A DNA stretch of 64,000 nt from SHLQ01 sp964451305 (GCA_964451305.1 CAYVHV010000003.1:62001-126000); one strand, 5' to 3'. Shown: positions 24,273 to 33,264, counted from the first letter of the stretch. The notes: generated by a model not told the origin, from the sequence alone. A program made the numbers and translations.

Positions 24273-25426
24273 CCGTTGACGAAGCGACTACCGAACCCGA
24301 CTCGCCGTTGCGCCAGTTCGCTGGCCTGATCATCGCCACCAGCCTGGCGTTGCTATCAACTCTTGTGGTGAGCGTCGTCGAGAACTTCACGGACCCGCAG
24401 GCGCTCGTGGTGATCTTCCTTTGTTTCTCGGCGGTCTATCTGCTGGCGTGGGCCCTTCCCGTCGCAGCGTTCGTGGTCGTAGCGCTCGTGGCCATCTTCG
24501 CAGGTGGCGGTTGGGCGATCGCTGCTGTTCCGATCGCGCTCCTTCTCGCTTCGCGCTCCCGTGGCGCTCGTCGAAATTTCACACTTTCGGAAGTGCTACG
24601 AATCGTCGGAGTGACCATTGCGGCATTCTTGCTGGCGACACTGCTCGCAAGCCTCAGTTTCATCCCATCGGGCGGAGCCAATGACGAGACCAGCTCAGGT
24701 TCGAGCGAACAGAGGAGCGGACAACAAGACGGTGGCGCAGGATCGAATCAAGGTTCCGGATCCGGTTCTGGGAGTTCAGGCTCTGGTTCTGGGGGAGGCT
24801 CGGCCGGTGGCTCTGGCTTCGGGGACGGTTCTGCAAATGGATCGGGCGACGGGACGACGGGTTCTGGCAATGCTGGCAATACAGGTAACGTCGGTTCGGC
24901 TGGCAACGGCGGATCCGTCGGCAACGGTGACGGGGGCGGCGCGACCGGAGATCGCAATGGCGGCCAGTCTGGAGGCAACGGGTCAACCGGCCCGACGACC
25001 GATGGTCAAAATGGCATACAGCGGACACCGAACACCGATACCTCGAGCGGTATCGACTGGTTGCTCGTCGCGATTGTTGTCCTCGTTGTTCTGCTCCTGT
25101 TGTTGATGCTCATCTATTTGCTCCGACGCGATGATTCGAGTGTGGGTGGGCGTGCGCTGTCGAACGATGCCCGAATGGAGGCGGCCCTCCAGCGGCTCGA
25201 AGCGATCGGTAATTCTGTCGGCCGTCCTCGTCACAAGCATGAAGGAGCGCTCGGGTATGCCGATGCGCTTTTCGATTTGACCGGTGATGATCGACTGCGG
25301 GCAGTCGGGCCTCTTCTTTCGGCGCATATGTTCGATCGGTCGTCGGCCAGCGATGCTGAACGCCTAAGCGCACTCGAGGACACGTTGAGCGAGATCGAAG
25401 CAAACCCACCGTTAGTGCCGGCGTAG
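24269..25426 (+). CDS. Membrane protein with Gly/Ser-rich extracellular loop, DUF4129-like tail
   Basis: A 385-residue protein. Four or so membrane segments occupy about residues 15-130. A roughly 110-residue Gly/Ser/Asn-rich low-complexity region follows, then a further membrane segment (LLVAIVVLVVLLLLLMLIYLL) and a cytoplasmic helical tail (AALQRLEAIGNSVGRPRHKHEGALGYADALF). The tail resembles DUF4129, the domain commonly found in MoxR-DUF58 operons, but the call is tentative. The spacer lies between membrane segments, so it is probably extracytoplasmic. The start overlaps the DUF58 stop. Confidence 0.65.
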   Translation: MTVDEATTEPDSPLRQFAGLIIATSLALLSTLVVSVVENFTDPQALVVIFLCFSAVYLLAWALPVAAFVVVALVAIFAGGGWAIAAVPIALLLASRSRGARRNFTLSEVLRIVGVTIAAFLLATLLASLSFIPSGGANDETSSGSSEQRSGQQDGGAGSNQGSGSGSGSSGSGSGGGSAGGSGFGDGSANGSGDGTTGSGNAGNTGNVGSAGNGGSVGNGDGGGATGDRNGGQSGGNGSTGPTTDGQNGIQRTPNTDTSSGIDWLLVAIVVLVVLLLLLMLIYLLRRDDSSVGGRALSNDARMEAALQRLEAIGNSVGRPRHKHEGALGYADALFDLTGDDRLRAVGPLLSAHMFDRSSASDAERLSALEDTLSEIEANPPLVPA

Positions 25427-25478
25427 CACCAGGCGGAAGAGCCGCTAAAGGTGAGGTGTCTCATCCCGATAACTCGGT

Positions 25479-26240
25479 ATGGATCAACGGCTGGACAACA
25501 ACGGAAACCTCCAAGGCCACGGAAACGCTGGCGCTCATCCGGGTGCTGGGTGGTACTACGCACAGGGTGACCCCATCGGGACAACTCGATACTGGGACGG
25601 CACGCAGTGGACGGGTGGCCCGGTTCCGCAAGCTCAGCCGGTACAACAGACCACAGCGCCTCAGCCGACGACGCCTCAGCCCTTCGCCGCGCAAACCTCG
25701 GCTGGTTACGACAACAGCTATGGAGTGACCTACGGGGCGACGGACCAGAGCCAAAACGGAACCGGTCAAACCGGATCGAGCTATAGGTTCCCTGGAGCGC
25801 CAGCGCGACACAACCCGTACGCCGCTGGACATCAGGTCGATGCAGTCGTCGAACTCTCGCCGATCGGGTACTGGAAGAAGGCATGGGCAGACGGGACAAA
25901 GTTTGAGGGCCGAGCCCGTCGAGCCGAGTACTGGTACTTCGCGCTCATCAACTTCGGGATCGGGATCATCCTGCAGATCTTGGCCGCCCTCGACGGGATC
26001 GGTCCGATCTTCGCGATCGGCTATTTGATCTTTCTACTCGCTTCATTCCTACCGAGCCTCGCGGTTGCATCGCGGCGCATGCACGACACCAACCACAGCG
26101 CCTGGTGGTACCTCGTACCATTCGTCAACCTCGTCTTCCTATGCACCGATGGCGACCGCTGGACAAATCCACGCGGTCCATCGCCGAAGTATCGAACAAC
26201 GCCGACACCGGCGCCCCTCGATTCGATGGCGACGTACTAG
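25479..26240 (+). CDS. DUF2510-DUF805 membrane protein
   Basis: A 253-residue protein. The N terminus carries a DUF2510 motif (GWYYAQGDPIGTTRYWDGTQWTGG), a short WW-like domain common in actinobacterial membrane proteins. A Gln/Thr-rich linker follows, then a C-terminal DUF805 domain (from about residue 130) with GRARRAEYWYFALINFGIGI, further membrane segments, SRRMHDTNHSAWWYLVPFVN and a GDRWTNPRGPSP tail. DUF805 proteins are small membrane proteins of unknown function. It follows the MoxR operon and converges with the oxidoreductase gene. Confidence 0.85.
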   Translation: MDQRLDNNGNLQGHGNAGAHPGAGWYYAQGDPIGTTRYWDGTQWTGGPVPQAQPVQQTTAPQPTTPQPFAAQTSAGYDNSYGVTYGATDQSQNGTGQTGSSYRFPGAPARHNPYAAGHQVDAVVELSPIGYWKKAWADGTKFEGRARRAEYWYFALINFGIGIILQILAALDGIGPIFAIGYLIFLLASFLPSLAVASRRMHDTNHSAWWYLVPFVNLVFLCTDGDRWTNPRGPSPKYRTTPTPAPLDSMATY

Positions 26241-26268
26241 CGAGCACAAACTCGGTTCTCTCCAGGCT

Positions 26269-26297
26269 GGCCTCTCGACCTTTAGCGTCGAGGGGCC
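26269..26297. terminator. Bidirectional terminator hairpin
   Basis: GGCCTCTCGAC (26269-26279) pairs with GTCGAGGGGCC (26287-26297), eleven pairs including one G-T, around a seven-base loop. On the plus strand TCTGTTTTTG follows shortly after. It lies between two convergent genes and includes the stop codon of the oxidoreductase gene. Confidence 0.65.
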
Positions 26298-27403
26298 AAG
26301 TCTGTTTTTGAGAGGCCGAGCTCTGTCACAGCATGGGGAAGTGGAGCATCTCGAACCAGCGCGCCGGCGATCTTGCCAGCAGCGGGAGACGTCACGATGC
26401 CGCAGCCGCCTTGACCGACCATCCAGAGAAAACCATCCGTCGACGAGTCGAAGCCAAAGACCGGGTTCCGGTCGGGCGCGAACGTTCGTAGACCCGCCCA
26501 CGCCGTCTTGACCGTTCGAAGACGCAAGGAAGAGATCGTCTGGATTCGGTCGATCGCGAGCGCCACATCGAGTTCCGCCGCCTTTGCATCCATGGGTTCG
26601 GATGGAGTCTCTTCCGACAGCGAGCAGAGGAGTTGATTGCCAGCCTCAGGCTTGAAGTAACACTCGAGCCCGGGCGTCTGCGAATAGATGAACGGCCATC
26701 GGCTCGGATCATGTCCGATCGGGGCGGTGAATGCCGTGCGTCGCATCGGTGAAAGCCCAAGCGGTGCAACCCCGCAGGCTTCGGCGACGACATCTCCCCA
26801 TGCTCCAGCGGCGTTCACGATAATCGTGGCTTCGATCGGGCCTGCCGCCGTCTCGATGTACCAGTGGTCGTCGCGCCGAGCGCTGATGACTTTGGCGGAA
26901 CGACGAACCTGAGCACCATGGTGTCGGGCCGTCCGGAGGAACAACTGGTGCAATCCCATGACGTCGATCGACCCGGCGGAGTCTTCGAGGATGCCGATGC
27001 TCAGCACGGAATTGTCGAGGACCGGGCAGAGGTCGGTCAATGCATCACCGCGCACTAGCTGAAGATTCGGGGTGACCTCTCGACCGAGCTCATATTCGTC
27101 CGTGAGTGTGTCGACCATTGACGCATCGCCGACTTTCAGCACGGGTTGTGGAGTCATGAGCGGATTGTCAGCACCCGGTGACTCGTCGAAGAACGATTTG
27201 CTCGCCGTGCTCAACCGATGGAACACCGGTCCGCCCTCACTCTCCACATAGATCGCTGCAGAGCGGGAGGTCGTGTGGTGCGCGAGTTCTGCCTCTTGTT
27301 CGAGCAGTACGACCGAGTGGGTTCGGGCAATTTCGGCAGCGGCGCTTACGCCGGCGATGCCGCCCCCGACGATCGCTACATCGAAACCTCGTGCTGCTGT
27401 CAT
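26282..27403 (-). CDS. FAD-dependent oxidoreductase (DAO/D-arginine dehydrogenase-like)
   Basis: A 373-residue flavoenzyme of the DAO family. The N-terminal dinucleotide fold shows DVAIVGGGIAGVSAAAEIA with the acidic strand end VVLLEQEAE. TSRSAAIYVESEG follows, then IIVNAAGAWGDVVAEACGV, and a C-terminal FAD motif with GFLWMVGQGGCGIVTSPAAGKIAG. The arrangement is closest to DauA-type D-amino-acid dehydrogenases, which oxidise an amine to an imine or keto product. ATG 27403 follows TACGCT (complement of 27410-27415) by six bases. It is divergent from the Liv-type transporter operon, so its substrate may be what that transporter imports. This link is inference. Confidence 0.85.
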   Translation of the reverse strand: MTAARGFDVAIVGGGIAGVSAAAEIARTHSVVLLEQEAELAHHTTSRSAAIYVESEGGPVFHRLSTASKSFFDESPGADNPLMTPQPVLKVGDASMVDTLTDEYELGREVTPNLQLVRGDALTDLCPVLDNSVLSIGILEDSAGSIDVMGLHQLFLRTARHHGAQVRRSAKVISARRDDHWYIETAAGPIEATIIVNAAGAWGDVVAEACGVAPLGLSPMRRTAFTAPIGHDPSRWPFIYSQTPGLECYFKPEAGNQLLCSLSEETPSEPMDAKAAELDVALAIDRIQTISSLRLRTVKTAWAGLRTFAPDRNPVFGFDSSTDGFLWMVGQGGCGIVTSPAAGKIAGALVRDAPLPHAVTELGLSKTDLAPRR

Positions 27404-27496
27404 TTCCAGAGCGTAGATGGTCGAGGTGAGCGACTTTGGCTTGAATCTGATGCAGAGCTATTGTTTCGAATTCCCACCTCTCGAAGATGCGAGGCG

Positions 27497-28837
27497 ATGA
27501 TAAATAAGAAGCCACTGATTGGCATGTTGATTGTGCTGTTGAGCATTTTCGGGCTTACAGCACCCGCTCTTGCTCAAGACGACGCGGCCGGAGGAGAGGC
27601 GATCATTGCGTCGCTCCGGTTTCAAGATGATGCGGGCGAGGACGTATTCGTCGAAGGCATTGTGCTTTCGGTCGAGGGGGTCGGCGACGTAGCGTCCGGA
27701 CCTGACGGTGCGGTGTTTATCGCACTTCCAGAACCAGGCGAGTACACCGTCACTGTCGACCCGGCGAGCCTGCCCGACGGCGTGTCGTTGCGGGCACCCG
27801 ATCGGACGTCGCTGACCGTGATGGTTGAACCGGGACAAGAACGGACCGTCCTGTTCGCCCTCGAGTCCGACGGTGTTGCACTCGCAGCGGCGAACGAGGG
27901 GAGCGATCTAGGGCGTCGAATCGCTCAGCTCACCGCTGAAGGGCTGAAGCAGGGGTTGTACCTCGCCATGGCAGCGATCGGGCTATCGCTCATCTACGGA
28001 ACAACCGGTCTCGTCAACTTCGCTCACGCGGAGATGGTGACGTGGGGCGGGCTCTCCACCTACTTCTTCAACTTCTACGGGCTAGCGGGCGTTGCGGGCG
28101 TCCTCGCACCGTTACCCGCACCGTTCGGTGGCGGCGTGAACCTCATCTTCGCTGTGATCTTGGGCATGATCTCGGGCGGAATTTTCGGTTTCCTCCTCGA
28201 CCGGATCCTGTTCCGCAAACTTCGCAGTCAGGGCGTCAGCTTGATCGCCCAGCTCGTGATCACGATCGGTCTGTCGATCTTGCTTCGTTATCTCTTCCTC
28301 TACTTCTTCACCGGCCGCTCTCGCACCTTCCGAGACTTCTCAGCCCAGACGGCGATCTCACTCGGACCAGTCGAGCTGCCGCCAAAGGACATCATCGCCA
28401 TGAGCGTGTCGGTTTTGGTGCTGGTCGGGATCGGCCTGCTGCTCACCCGCACGCAGATCGGTAAGGCCATGCGAGCAGTTGCCGACAACCGCGACCTCGC
28501 CGAATCTTCGGGCATCGACGTCCAGAAGGTCATCTCGAGCGTCTGGATCTACGGAGCTGCTGCAGCCACGCTCGGTGGAGCGTTCTTCGCTCTCGACCAA
28601 GTGAGCTGGGACTTCGGGTTCCGTACGCTCCTGCTCATCTTTGCTGCGGTGACCTTGGGCGGCTTGGGCACGGCGTACGGCGCGCTGCTCGGGGCGATTC
28701 TCATCGGGCTCACCATCAACCTGTCGACGATTGTGCTCGACCCTGAACTCAAGAACATGATCGCTTTGCTGGTCATGGTCGTGGTGTTGCTCGTTCGGCC
28801 ACAAGGCTTGCTCGGGCGTGCAGAGAGGATCGGCTAA
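27497..28837 (+). CDS. livH: Branched-chain/urea-type ABC permease with N-terminal extracytoplasmic domain
   Basis: A 446-residue permease. A cleavable signal peptide (MINKKPLIGMLIVLLSIFGL, predicted cut after ALA) is followed by about 120 residues of a beta-rich, carboxypeptidase-regulatory-like region (EDVFVEGIVLSVEGVG, then EPGEYTVTVDPASLPDG). The LivH permease fold then starts at about residue 145 (LYLAMAAIGLSLIYGTTGLVNFAHAE). The extra N-terminal domain is reminiscent of UrtB urea permeases. ATG 27497 is used; the frame is open upstream only as a shadow of the divergent gene. The stop overlaps the next ATG (TAATG). Confidence 0.88.
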   Translation: MINKKPLIGMLIVLLSIFGLTAPALAQDDAAGGEAIIASLRFQDDAGEDVFVEGIVLSVEGVGDVASGPDGAVFIALPEPGEYTVTVDPASLPDGVSLRAPDRTSLTVMVEPGQERTVLFALESDGVALAAANEGSDLGRRIAQLTAEGLKQGLYLAMAAIGLSLIYGTTGLVNFAHAEMVTWGGLSTYFFNFYGLAGVAGVLAPLPAPFGGGVNLIFAVILGMISGGIFGFLLDRILFRKLRSQGVSLIAQLVITIGLSILLRYLFLYFFTGRSRTFRDFSAQTAISLGPVELPPKDIIAMSVSVLVLVGIGLLLTRTQIGKAMRAVADNRDLAESSGIDVQKVISSVWIYGAAAATLGGAFFALDQVSWDFGFRTLLLIFAAVTLGGLGTAYGALLGAILIGLTINLSTIVLDPELKNMIALLVMVVVLLVRPQGLLGRAERIG

Positions 28838-29856
28838 TGGGTATCGATTGGGGCATCGTCCTCCAACAGATGTTCTCGCAGTCGATCGGCGTGAACGCGA
28901 TGGTGTTCGCAATGGCGGCGATTGGTCTGAACATCCACTTTGGTTTCACTGGCTTGTTGAACTTCGGTCACGTGGGTTTCATGGCCGCTGGAGCGTACGG
29001 CGTTGGAATCACCGTCTTCTGGCTCGATCAGAGTTTCTGGCTCGGCATTCTCGTGGGCATCCTGTTGCCGGTCCTGATGGCGCTGGTTTTGGGGATTCCC
29101 ACGCTTCGACTTCGTTCGGACTATTTGGGCATCACCACGATCGCTGCGTCCGAAGCGCTGCGCATCTTTGTGCGCTGGCGAGGCAACACCGATCGCACCG
29201 GTGCAGCTCAGGGCATCAACGACTTTGCCGACCCGTTCTTCGAGTTCAATGTCTTCACCCGCCCAGGAACCGAGGCCTACCGGTTCTTCTTCTTTGAGTA
29301 CCGGGCCAACGACCTGTGGGTCATGCTCGTTGGTTGGACCCTCGTCGGGTTCTTCCTGCTGCTCAACTGGCAGTTGGTTCGGAGCCCGTGGGGACGTGCG
29401 CTCAAGTCGATTCGTGAAGACGAAGACGCAGCTCGTGCACTCGGCAAGAACGCCTACTCATACAAACTTCAGGCGCTCATTCTCGGTGGTGTCATCGGCG
29501 GGTTCGCTGGCATGTTGCAGGTCATTTCCCGCCAGTCCGTCCAGCCCGATACCTTCAACCCGGTTATTACCTTCCTCATCTGGACGGTGCTCATCATCGG
29601 TGGTGTGGGCAAGGTTGCGTCACCGGTCGCTGGGTCGATCATTTACTGGGGTCTCATTTCTGCACTGATCACCTTTATGCGTGAACTCATCGGTACCGAC
29701 CTCTCCGATGAGCTCGAGACATTTTTGAATCTGAGCATCCTCAACGTCGACCAACTCCGATTCGTGATCTTCGGAGCGGCGCTCATGCTGTTGATGTGGC
29801 TGAGACCTCAAGGTGTCTTTGGCAATAGGGAAGAGATGGCCCTCGATGACCGCTGA
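28837..29856 (+). CDS. livM: Branched-chain amino-acid-type ABC permease LivM
   Basis: A 339-residue polytopic membrane protein of the LivM family. The landmark GLNIHFGFTGLLNFGHVGFMAAGAYGVGI lies near the N terminus and the ATPase-contact stretch WGRALKSIREDEDAARALGKNAYSYKLQAL in the middle. It forms the transport channel with LivH. The gene starts at the last base of livH and ends inside the start of livG, so the operon is translationally coupled. Confidence 0.93.
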   Translation: MGIDWGIVLQQMFSQSIGVNAMVFAMAAIGLNIHFGFTGLLNFGHVGFMAAGAYGVGITVFWLDQSFWLGILVGILLPVLMALVLGIPTLRLRSDYLGITTIAASEALRIFVRWRGNTDRTGAAQGINDFADPFFEFNVFTRPGTEAYRFFFFEYRANDLWVMLVGWTLVGFFLLLNWQLVRSPWGRALKSIREDEDAARALGKNAYSYKLQALILGGVIGGFAGMLQVISRQSVQPDTFNPVITFLIWTVLIIGGVGKVASPVAGSIIYWGLISALITFMRELIGTDLSDELETFLNLSILNVDQLRFVIFGAALMLLMWLRPQGVFGNREEMALDDR

Positions 29857-30853
29857 TGACTCGACGAGCCAATCGCTCGATGTAAACGATCCCGACGCCG
29901 ACGAAATCGTCTTCGGTGCCACCGCCGGCGGCGGCGGCGCTGGCGCTGCGATGGACGAGGACATCCCGAATCCAATCGACGGCGTCTTTGACGATGTCGA
30001 CCCTGTACCGGGCTCGCGCAAGCCAGATGAGATTCTCGTCGCGAAGAACGTGGTGCGTCGCTTCGGTGGCTTGACCGCAGTCGATGTCGACGAACTGCAC
30101 GTCCAGCGCGGAGCAATTACCGCTTTGATCGGCCCGAACGGTGCGGGCAAGACGACGTTCTTCAACCTGCTCACCGGTTTCGACCAGCCAAACGAAGGTC
30201 ATGTCGAGCTGAACGGCAAGTCCATCGATGGTGTCGCTTCGCATAAGCTCGCGGCCCGCGGAATGGTGCGGACCTTCCAGCTGACCAAAGCACTGTCGCG
30301 ACTAACCGTTATCGACAACATGAAGTTGGGGGCGAAGGACCAGCCGGGCGAGAGCTTCCTCAAAGCACTCGTCACTCCGCTGTGGTCGCCCCGCGAACGT
30401 GAAGTCGAGGAACAGGCCCGCAGCTTGCTCGATCGATTCAACATGACGCACATGAGCGATCAGTTCGCGGGCACCTTGTCTGGTGGCCAACGCAAGCTCG
30501 TCGAGATGGCCCGTGCGCTCATGACCGAACCAGAACTCGTCATGCTCGATGAGCCGATGGCTGGCGTGAACCCAGCCCTCACACAGTCACTGCTCGGACA
30601 CGTCAAACAGCTTCGTGCTGAAGGCCGCACCGTCATCTTCGTCGAGCACGACATGGATGTTGTGCGCGACATTTCCGACTGGGTGGTCGTGATGGCTGAA
30701 GGCAAAATCATCGCCGAGGGAACTCCCGACGACATCGGCGCAAACCAGGCCGTCGTCGATGCATACCTTGGTTCGCACCACGACACGGACCTGTCGTTTG
30801 AAGACGACGAACTTGCTGAAACCAGCAGCGACAGCATGGGAGAAGAAGAATGA
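29846..30853 (+). CDS. livG: ABC transporter ATPase LivG with acidic N-terminal extension
   Basis: A 335-residue ATPase. The domain starts at about residue 55 (ILVAKNVVRRFGGLTAVDVDEL) with Walker A GPNGAGKTTFFNLL, Q-loop FQLTKALSRLTV, signature LSGGQRKLVEMAR, Walker B ELVMLDEPMAGVNP and H-loop VEHDMDVV, typical of LivG. Unusually it has about 55 extra N-terminal residues rich in Asp, Gly and Ala (GATAGGGGAGAAMDEDIP) and an acidic tail (SFEDDELAETSSD). The start at 29846 overlaps livM by 11 bases; a start deeper in the frame is possible. Confidence 0.9.
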   Translation: MTADDSTSQSLDVNDPDADEIVFGATAGGGGAGAAMDEDIPNPIDGVFDDVDPVPGSRKPDEILVAKNVVRRFGGLTAVDVDELHVQRGAITALIGPNGAGKTTFFNLLTGFDQPNEGHVELNGKSIDGVASHKLAARGMVRTFQLTKALSRLTVIDNMKLGAKDQPGESFLKALVTPLWSPREREVEEQARSLLDRFNMTHMSDQFAGTLSGGQRKLVEMARALMTEPELVMLDEPMAGVNPALTQSLLGHVKQLRAEGRTVIFVEHDMDVVRDISDWVVVMAEGKIIAEGTPDDIGANQAVVDAYLGSHHDTDLSFEDDELAETSSDSMGEEE

Positions 30854-31584
30854 GCAAGGAACTTCTCGTTCACGCCGACAACATTCGCGCCGGGTATGTT
30901 CCGGGCGTTGACATTTTGAACGGCTGCTCTCTCGAGCTCGCGCCCGGCGAACTGGTCGGCATCATCGGCCCTAACGGCGCTGGTAAGTCCACGCTCTTGA
31001 AGGCGCTGTTCGGGTTGCTTTCCGTGCGCGAAGGATCCGTCACGTTTCGCGGGGAAGACATCACTGGCCTGAGCGCTCACGAGCTCGTCAGTCGAGGCAT
31101 TGGCTATGTGCCGCAGAACAACAACGTCTTTCCATCGCTCACCATCTCGGAGAACCTCGAGATGGGCATCTACCTGCGCAAGAAGGAGTTCAAGGAACGG
31201 CTCGGCTTCGTCACCGACATGTTTCCTCGGCTCGGCGAGCGGCTCAATCAGCGAGCCGGTTCGCTTTCCGGTGGCGAACGCCAGATGCTCGCCATGAGTC
31301 GAGCGCTCATGATGGACCCTGAGGTTCTCTTGCTCGATGAACCGTCGGCCGGTCTCTCGCCGGTTCTTCAGGATCAGGTGTTCATCAATACCAAGCAGAT
31401 CAACTCCGCTGGAGTTGCGGTGGTCATGGTCGAGCAGAACGCGGCTCGGTGTTTGCAAATCTGCGACCGAGGGTACGTTCTCGATCAGGGGCGCAATGCG
31501 TACACCGATACGGGCCGGAACTTGCTCACCGACCCGAATGTGATTGCGCTCTATCTCGGCACGCTCGCGGAGAAAACCCGCTAA
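30850..31584 (+). CDS. livF: ABC transporter ATPase LivF
   Basis: A 244-residue ATPase. Walker A is GPNGAGKSTLLKALFG, the LivF-type GYVPQNNNVFPSLTISENLEMG covers the Q-loop, the signature is LSGGERQM and Walker B is VLLLDEPSAGLSP, followed by VMVEQNAARCLQICDRGYVLDQGR. It forms the ATP-driven motor with LivG. ATG overlaps the livG stop (ATGA). The substrate-binding gene follows after a 179-base gap that has its own regulatory sequences. Confidence 0.94.
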   Translation: MSKELLVHADNIRAGYVPGVDILNGCSLELAPGELVGIIGPNGAGKSTLLKALFGLLSVREGSVTFRGEDITGLSAHELVSRGIGYVPQNNNVFPSLTISENLEMGIYLRKKEFKERLGFVTDMFPRLGERLNQRAGSLSGGERQMLAMSRALMMDPEVLLLDEPSAGLSPVLQDQVFINTKQINSAGVAVVMVEQNAARCLQICDRGYVLDQGRNAYTDTGRNLLTDPNVIALYLGTLAEKTR

Positions 31585-31628
31585 CGAATCCAACTGCTGT
31601 CGCTCATTTGCGGTCCGTGATGATCGTG

Positions 31629-31646
31629 TGTGACCAGAGTGTTACA
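31629..31646. promoter_or_regulatory. Dyad upstream of livK
   Basis: TGTGAC (31629-31634) and GTTACA (31641-31646) are inverted with one mismatch around six bases, in the gap between livF and livK. It may be an operator for the separately expressed binding-protein gene. It resembles a Crp/GlxR site but the spacing does not match that consensus. Confidence 0.3.
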
Positions 31647-31763
31647 TGTGGCTCCTGCGTAGTTACCTGCGTGGAAACTTACTGAATTGCCATCTAGGCT
31701 CTACCAGCTAAAGGATCTGCCCAAAATGGAGGGGCTTGGGTCCGTAGGATGAAAGGTCCTTTT

Positions 31764-33176
31764 ATGTCCAAAAAAATGCTGAAAATGCTCGGCATGTTGC
31801 TTGCGATCGTGATGATCGCAGCCGCATGTGGCAGCACCGTAGACAGCGCTACCGAAGCCGCAGGCGAAGTCGCCGACGAGGTTGAAGAAGCCGTCGACGG
31901 TGATGAAGAAGAAGCCATGGAAGACGAAGAAGAAGAAGCCATGGAAGACGAAGAAGAAGCCATGGAGGATGAAGAAGAAGAAGCCATGGAAGACGAGGAC
32001 GACTCGAGCGCGGCTGGTTCAACCGGCGGCGACGATGGCGTTCTCAACATCGGCACCATCTTCCCAGTAACCGGCGACCTTGCGTTCCTCGGCCCAGCCG
32101 AGGTTGCTGGCGCTGAGCTTGCAATTGCTGACATCAACGCTGCTGGCGGCGTCTTTGGCGCCGACGTTGTCATCAACCAGGGCGACTCGGGCGACACCAC
32201 GACCGATACCGCTGCTGTTGAAGTTGACCGTCTCCTCGCTGAAGGTTCCGATGCCATCATCGGTGCAGCTTCATCAGCGGTGTCGTTCACGGTTATCGAC
32301 CGCATCACGAGCGCTGGTGTAATCCAGTTCTCGCCAGCGAACACGTCACCTGACTTCACCACCTTCGACGATGGCGGCCTGTACTTCCGTACGGCTCCTT
32401 CGGATCTGCTCCAGGGCCGCGTGCTCGCCGACCAGATTCTCGCCGAGGGCAACGCAACCGCATCGGTGATCTTCCGTCAGGAATCGTACGGAACCGGTCT
32501 TGCCGACGCATTCCGCGAGAACTTCGAAGGCGCCGGTGGCATCATCGACGAATTCCTTCCATACGCTGTTGACGTCGAGAGCTTCGACGCTGAGGTTGAC
32601 GCACTTGTCTCCGCTGGATCCGATGCCATCTTGGTCATTGGTTTCGACGAGTCAGCAAACATCGTCACCGCAATGAACGAGCGTGGCATTGGCCCAACCT
32701 CTGACGTAAACGTCTGGGGCGTTGACGGCAACGTAAACCTTCAGGCTCTCCTCGAGGAGCCAGCGATTCTCGAAGGTTTCCGCCAGACTCAGCCATCGGT
32801 TGACCTTGGTTCGATCTCCGACTTCATCGACCGTCTCGTCGAAGAAATGGGTGATCCAGAAGCAGCCACCGCATTCGGTGCTGAGACCTACGACGCAGTG
32901 ATCATCACCGCTCTCGCAGCAGTTGTTGCTGACGCCGATGGTGGCGCAGCGATTGCAGCGGAGATCAACGATGTCACCCGTGGTGGTACCCAATGCACCT
33001 CCTTCGCCCTCTGCCTCGAGCTCATCGAAGCTGGCGAAGACATCGACTACGACGGAATCGGCGGACCATACGAGTTCGTTGACGCCGGCGAGCCTGCTGC
33101 AGCTTCGTACCTCATCGACACCTACGGCGCTGACGGCGCAGACCCAGCTCAGGCTGAGTTCGTCTTTGCTTCGTAG
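31764..33176 (+). CDS. livK: Branched-chain amino-acid-type ABC binding lipoprotein LivK
   Basis: A 470-residue secreted lipoprotein. The signal peptide ends in the lipobox MIAAAC (Cys22). An extremely acidic linker (about 30-85) built of repeated EEAMEDEEE units follows, then the type I periplasmic binding domain starting LNIGTIFPVTGDLAFLGPAEVAGAELAI. ATG 31764 has a GAAAGG ribosome site at the right distance; ATG 31749 is an alternative five codons upstream. It is the last gene of the Liv cluster and is followed by a strong terminator, with its own upstream gap, so it is probably made in excess of the membrane parts. Ligand unknown. Confidence 0.92.
   Translation: MSKKMLKMLGMLLAIVMIAAACGSTVDSATEAAGEVADEVEEAVDGDEEEAMEDEEEEAMEDEEEAMEDEEEEAMEDEDDSSAAGSTGGDDGVLNIGTIFPVTGDLAFLGPAEVAGAELAIADINAAGGVFGADVVINQGDSGDTTTDTAAVEVDRLLAEGSDAIIGAASSAVSFTVIDRITSAGVIQFSPANTSPDFTTFDDGGLYFRTAPSDLLQGRVLADQILAEGNATASVIFRQESYGTGLADAFRENFEGAGGIIDEFLPYAVDVESFDAEVDALVSAGSDAILVIGFDESANIVTAMNERGIGPTSDVNVWGVDGNVNLQALLEEPAILEGFRQTQPSVDLGSISDFIDRLVEEMGDPEAATAFGAETYDAVIITALAAVVADADGGAAIAAEINDVTRGGTQCTSFALCLELIEAGEDIDYDGIGGPYEFVDAGEPAAASYLIDTYGADGADPAQAEFVFAS
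31904..32001 (+). repeat. In-frame GAA/GAC-rich tandem repeat in livK
   Basis: About four copies of a 24-30 base unit containing GAAGAAGCCATGGAAGACGA encode EEAMED blocks separated by two to four extra acidic residues. Unit lengths vary by whole codons, which indicates growth and shrinkage by slippage or recombination. Confidence 0.85.
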
Positions 33177-33236
33177 TAGCTAAACTGAACATCGCCTTCA
33201 CCGGCGGTGAGTCGTCGAACAACGAACGACGTACAG

Positions 33237-33264
33237 AAGGGCCCAGCCGAAAGGCTGGGCCCTT
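33237..33264 (+). terminator. Rho-independent terminator after livK
   Basis: AAGGGCCCAGCC (33237-33248) pairs perfectly with GGCTGGGCCCTT (33253-33264) around a GAAA tetraloop, followed by TGAATTTT. It closes the Liv operon. Confidence 0.9.

Noticed and set aside
31629..31646. Crp/GlxR binding site upstream of livK
   Set aside because: The half-sites TGTGAC and GTTACA are spaced two bases further apart than in the TGTGA-N6-TCACA consensus. It is kept only as an unnamed dyad.
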